Source of the DNA: Gammaproteobacteria bacterium | GTDB lineage: Bacteria; Pseudomonadota; Gammaproteobacteria; Xanthomonadales; Marinicellaceae | Assembly: GCA_030426705.1 (NCBI GenBank) | Contig: JAUHXW010000177.1 | Location: 1 to 6,336 of the forward strand | Direction: 5' to 3' | DNA: 6,336 bases | Part shown: positions 5,445 through 6,336 of the stretch, in pieces | How the letters are laid out: each line of letters begins with the position of its first letter | Position numbering within the stretch: the stretch's first letter is position 1 | Notes under the pieces: model-generated | Seen by the model: only the letters and a program-made list of their open reading frames with translations | Databases searched by the model: none | What the model was told of the DNA's origin: nothing | Made by a program: the position numbers and the translations under genes

Positions 5445-6336
5445 GCTTTGACCAACTTGATGGTGATTTTTACACCACCTAACTCTGAGGCACTGGCATG
5501 GATTTCACCATTATGTGCTTGCACAATATTGGCTGCAATCGCCAAACCCAAACCCGAACCGCCGGACTTTTTGTTTCTTGAGGATTCCTTGCGGTACAAA
5601 CGATCAAACATTTTACCCATTTGTTCCGGCTCAAGACCCGGTTCTGAGTCTTCTATCACCACCACAAACTCTTGGTTTTTTTGCACCAAACTAACCTGTA
5701 CAGTACCACCTTCATCGGTGTATTGCACGGCATTGTTCAGCACGTTATAAAACAACTGACACAGGCGTTTATCATCACCCAAAATCAAATGAGGTTTGTC
5801 ATCATATGTGAAATCACAGGTGATGTTTTTTTGAGCCAAGGCCAATTTAAAGGCATTGACCGATTGCTTCAAAACGGCCAGCACATCAACCTGCTTCATT
5901 TCATAACGCATGGTGCCCAAGTCTGACAAACTCAGTTCATACAAATCATTGACCAAATGGTTCAAAGTGGTGATCTGCTGATGCAAAATACCCAAAGTCT
6001 TTTCATCGGCCTCATGAATTCCATCCTGAATCGCTTCAACCTGTGCCAACGTGACTGCCAAAGGTGTACGCAATTCATGGGCAATATCGGCCATCATGTT
6101 TTTTTGCGATGTTGCATTGGATTCCAAGGTTTTGACCAAATGGTTGAAGTGCTTGGACAATTGACCCAATTCATCTTTTCTTTGTATGTCTGTACGAACG
6201 CTGAAATCACCTGCTGAAGCTTGTTTGGTGGCTGAGGTCAGTTGTTGAATCGGTCGGGTAAAATAACGGGCAATCGGGATGGTTAACAACAATGACAACA
6301 CCGTCATCACGATGACCATGGTCAACAACAGTTTTT
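5441..6336 (-). CDS. baeS: Sensor histidine kinase, BaeS-like (N-terminus outside window)
   Basis: The C-terminal 297 residues of an inner-membrane sensor kinase are visible. They begin in a transmembrane helix (LLLTMVIVMTVLSLLLTIPIA), followed by a HAMP linker (about ARYFTRPIQQL to KTLES), then the HisKA dimerisation domain with H-box DIAHELRTPLAV (phospho-acceptor His codon at 6079-6077). The ATPase domain has N-box FYNVLNNAVQYTD, D-box EDSEPGL, F-box FDRLYR and G-box GGSGLGLAIA. VEAIQDG, SRNKKSGGSGLGLAI and IVQAHNGEI match E. coli BaeS closely. The frame is open to the window end, so the first transmembrane helix and periplasmic sensor domain lie beyond 6336; the in-frame TTG at 6328 is not the true start. 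All catalytic motifs are intact. The kinase is transcribed before the regulator, and the two share an ATGA overlap. By family role it autophosphorylates in response to envelope perturbation and phosphorylates Asp54 of the neighbouring regulator. Confidence 0.9.
   Translation of the reverse strand, partial: KLLLTMVIVMTVLSLLLTIPIARYFTRPIQQLTSATKQASAGDFSVRTDIQRKDELGQLSKHFNHLVKTLESNATSQKNMMADIAHELRTPLAVTLAQVEAIQDGIHEADEKTLGILHQQITTLNHLVNDLYELSLSDLGTMRYEMKQVDVLAVLKQSVNAFKLALAQKNITCDFTYDDKPHLILGDDKRLCQLFYNVLNNAVQYTDEGGTVQVSLVQKNQEFVVVIEDSEPGLEPEQMGKMFDRLYRKESSRNKKSGGSGLGLAIAANIVQAHNGEIHASASELGGVKITIKLVKA

Overview
The window looks like chromosome of a Gram-negative bacterium, most likely a gammaproteobacterium. 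It carries a lipopolysaccharide (LPS) / lipid A gene cluster on the + strand and a BaeS/BaeR-type two-component system on the - strand. The two blocks converge on a 740-bp spacer full of repeats. Base composition looks moderate (low-to-mid 40s % G+C by eye, not computed). Assignment below class is not justified from this sequence.

Left block (1-4032, + strand): the window opens in the last codons of a small zinc-finger (zf-CHCC type) protein. Four envelope genes follow: a GT4 (GT-B fold) glycosyltransferase, a polytopic O-antigen ligase/polymerase-family protein, a GT2 (GT-A fold) glycosyltransferase of the WaaE/LgtF-like type, and an LpxL/HtrB-like lipid A acyltransferase. Every junction is an overlap (about 11, 4, 8 and 26 bp with the starts chosen here), so they very probably form one translationally coupled operon. 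Together they would add sugars to lipid A-core, ligate or polymerise glycan on the periplasmic side, and acylate lipid A at the inner membrane.

Middle (4033-4772): there is no convincing gene. The stretch contains three copies of a 20-bp motif (CACTACTGTCCGGTNAAAAT), each abutting half of a REP-like palindrome. Two of the copies face each other 398 bp apart and look like the terminal inverted repeats of a small non-autonomous element inserted in a REP. There are also a complete REP-type hairpin with a T8 tract on the - strand, a second type of palindromic repeat, a G+C-richer hairpin-forming block, and an AT-rich perfect palindrome beside the response-regulator stop codon. This is the most interesting part of the window.

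Right block (4773-6336, - strand): a sensor histidine kinase (its N-terminus lies outside the window) is followed, with an ATGA overlap, by an OmpR-family response regulator. Both closely match remembered E. coli BaeS and BaeR sequence over their diagnostic motifs, which suggests an envelope-stress role. Their targets are not visible here.

I found no clear sign of an undescribed multi-gene system. The genes are recognisable envelope functions, and the novelty, if any, lies in the repeat-targeting element of the spacer.
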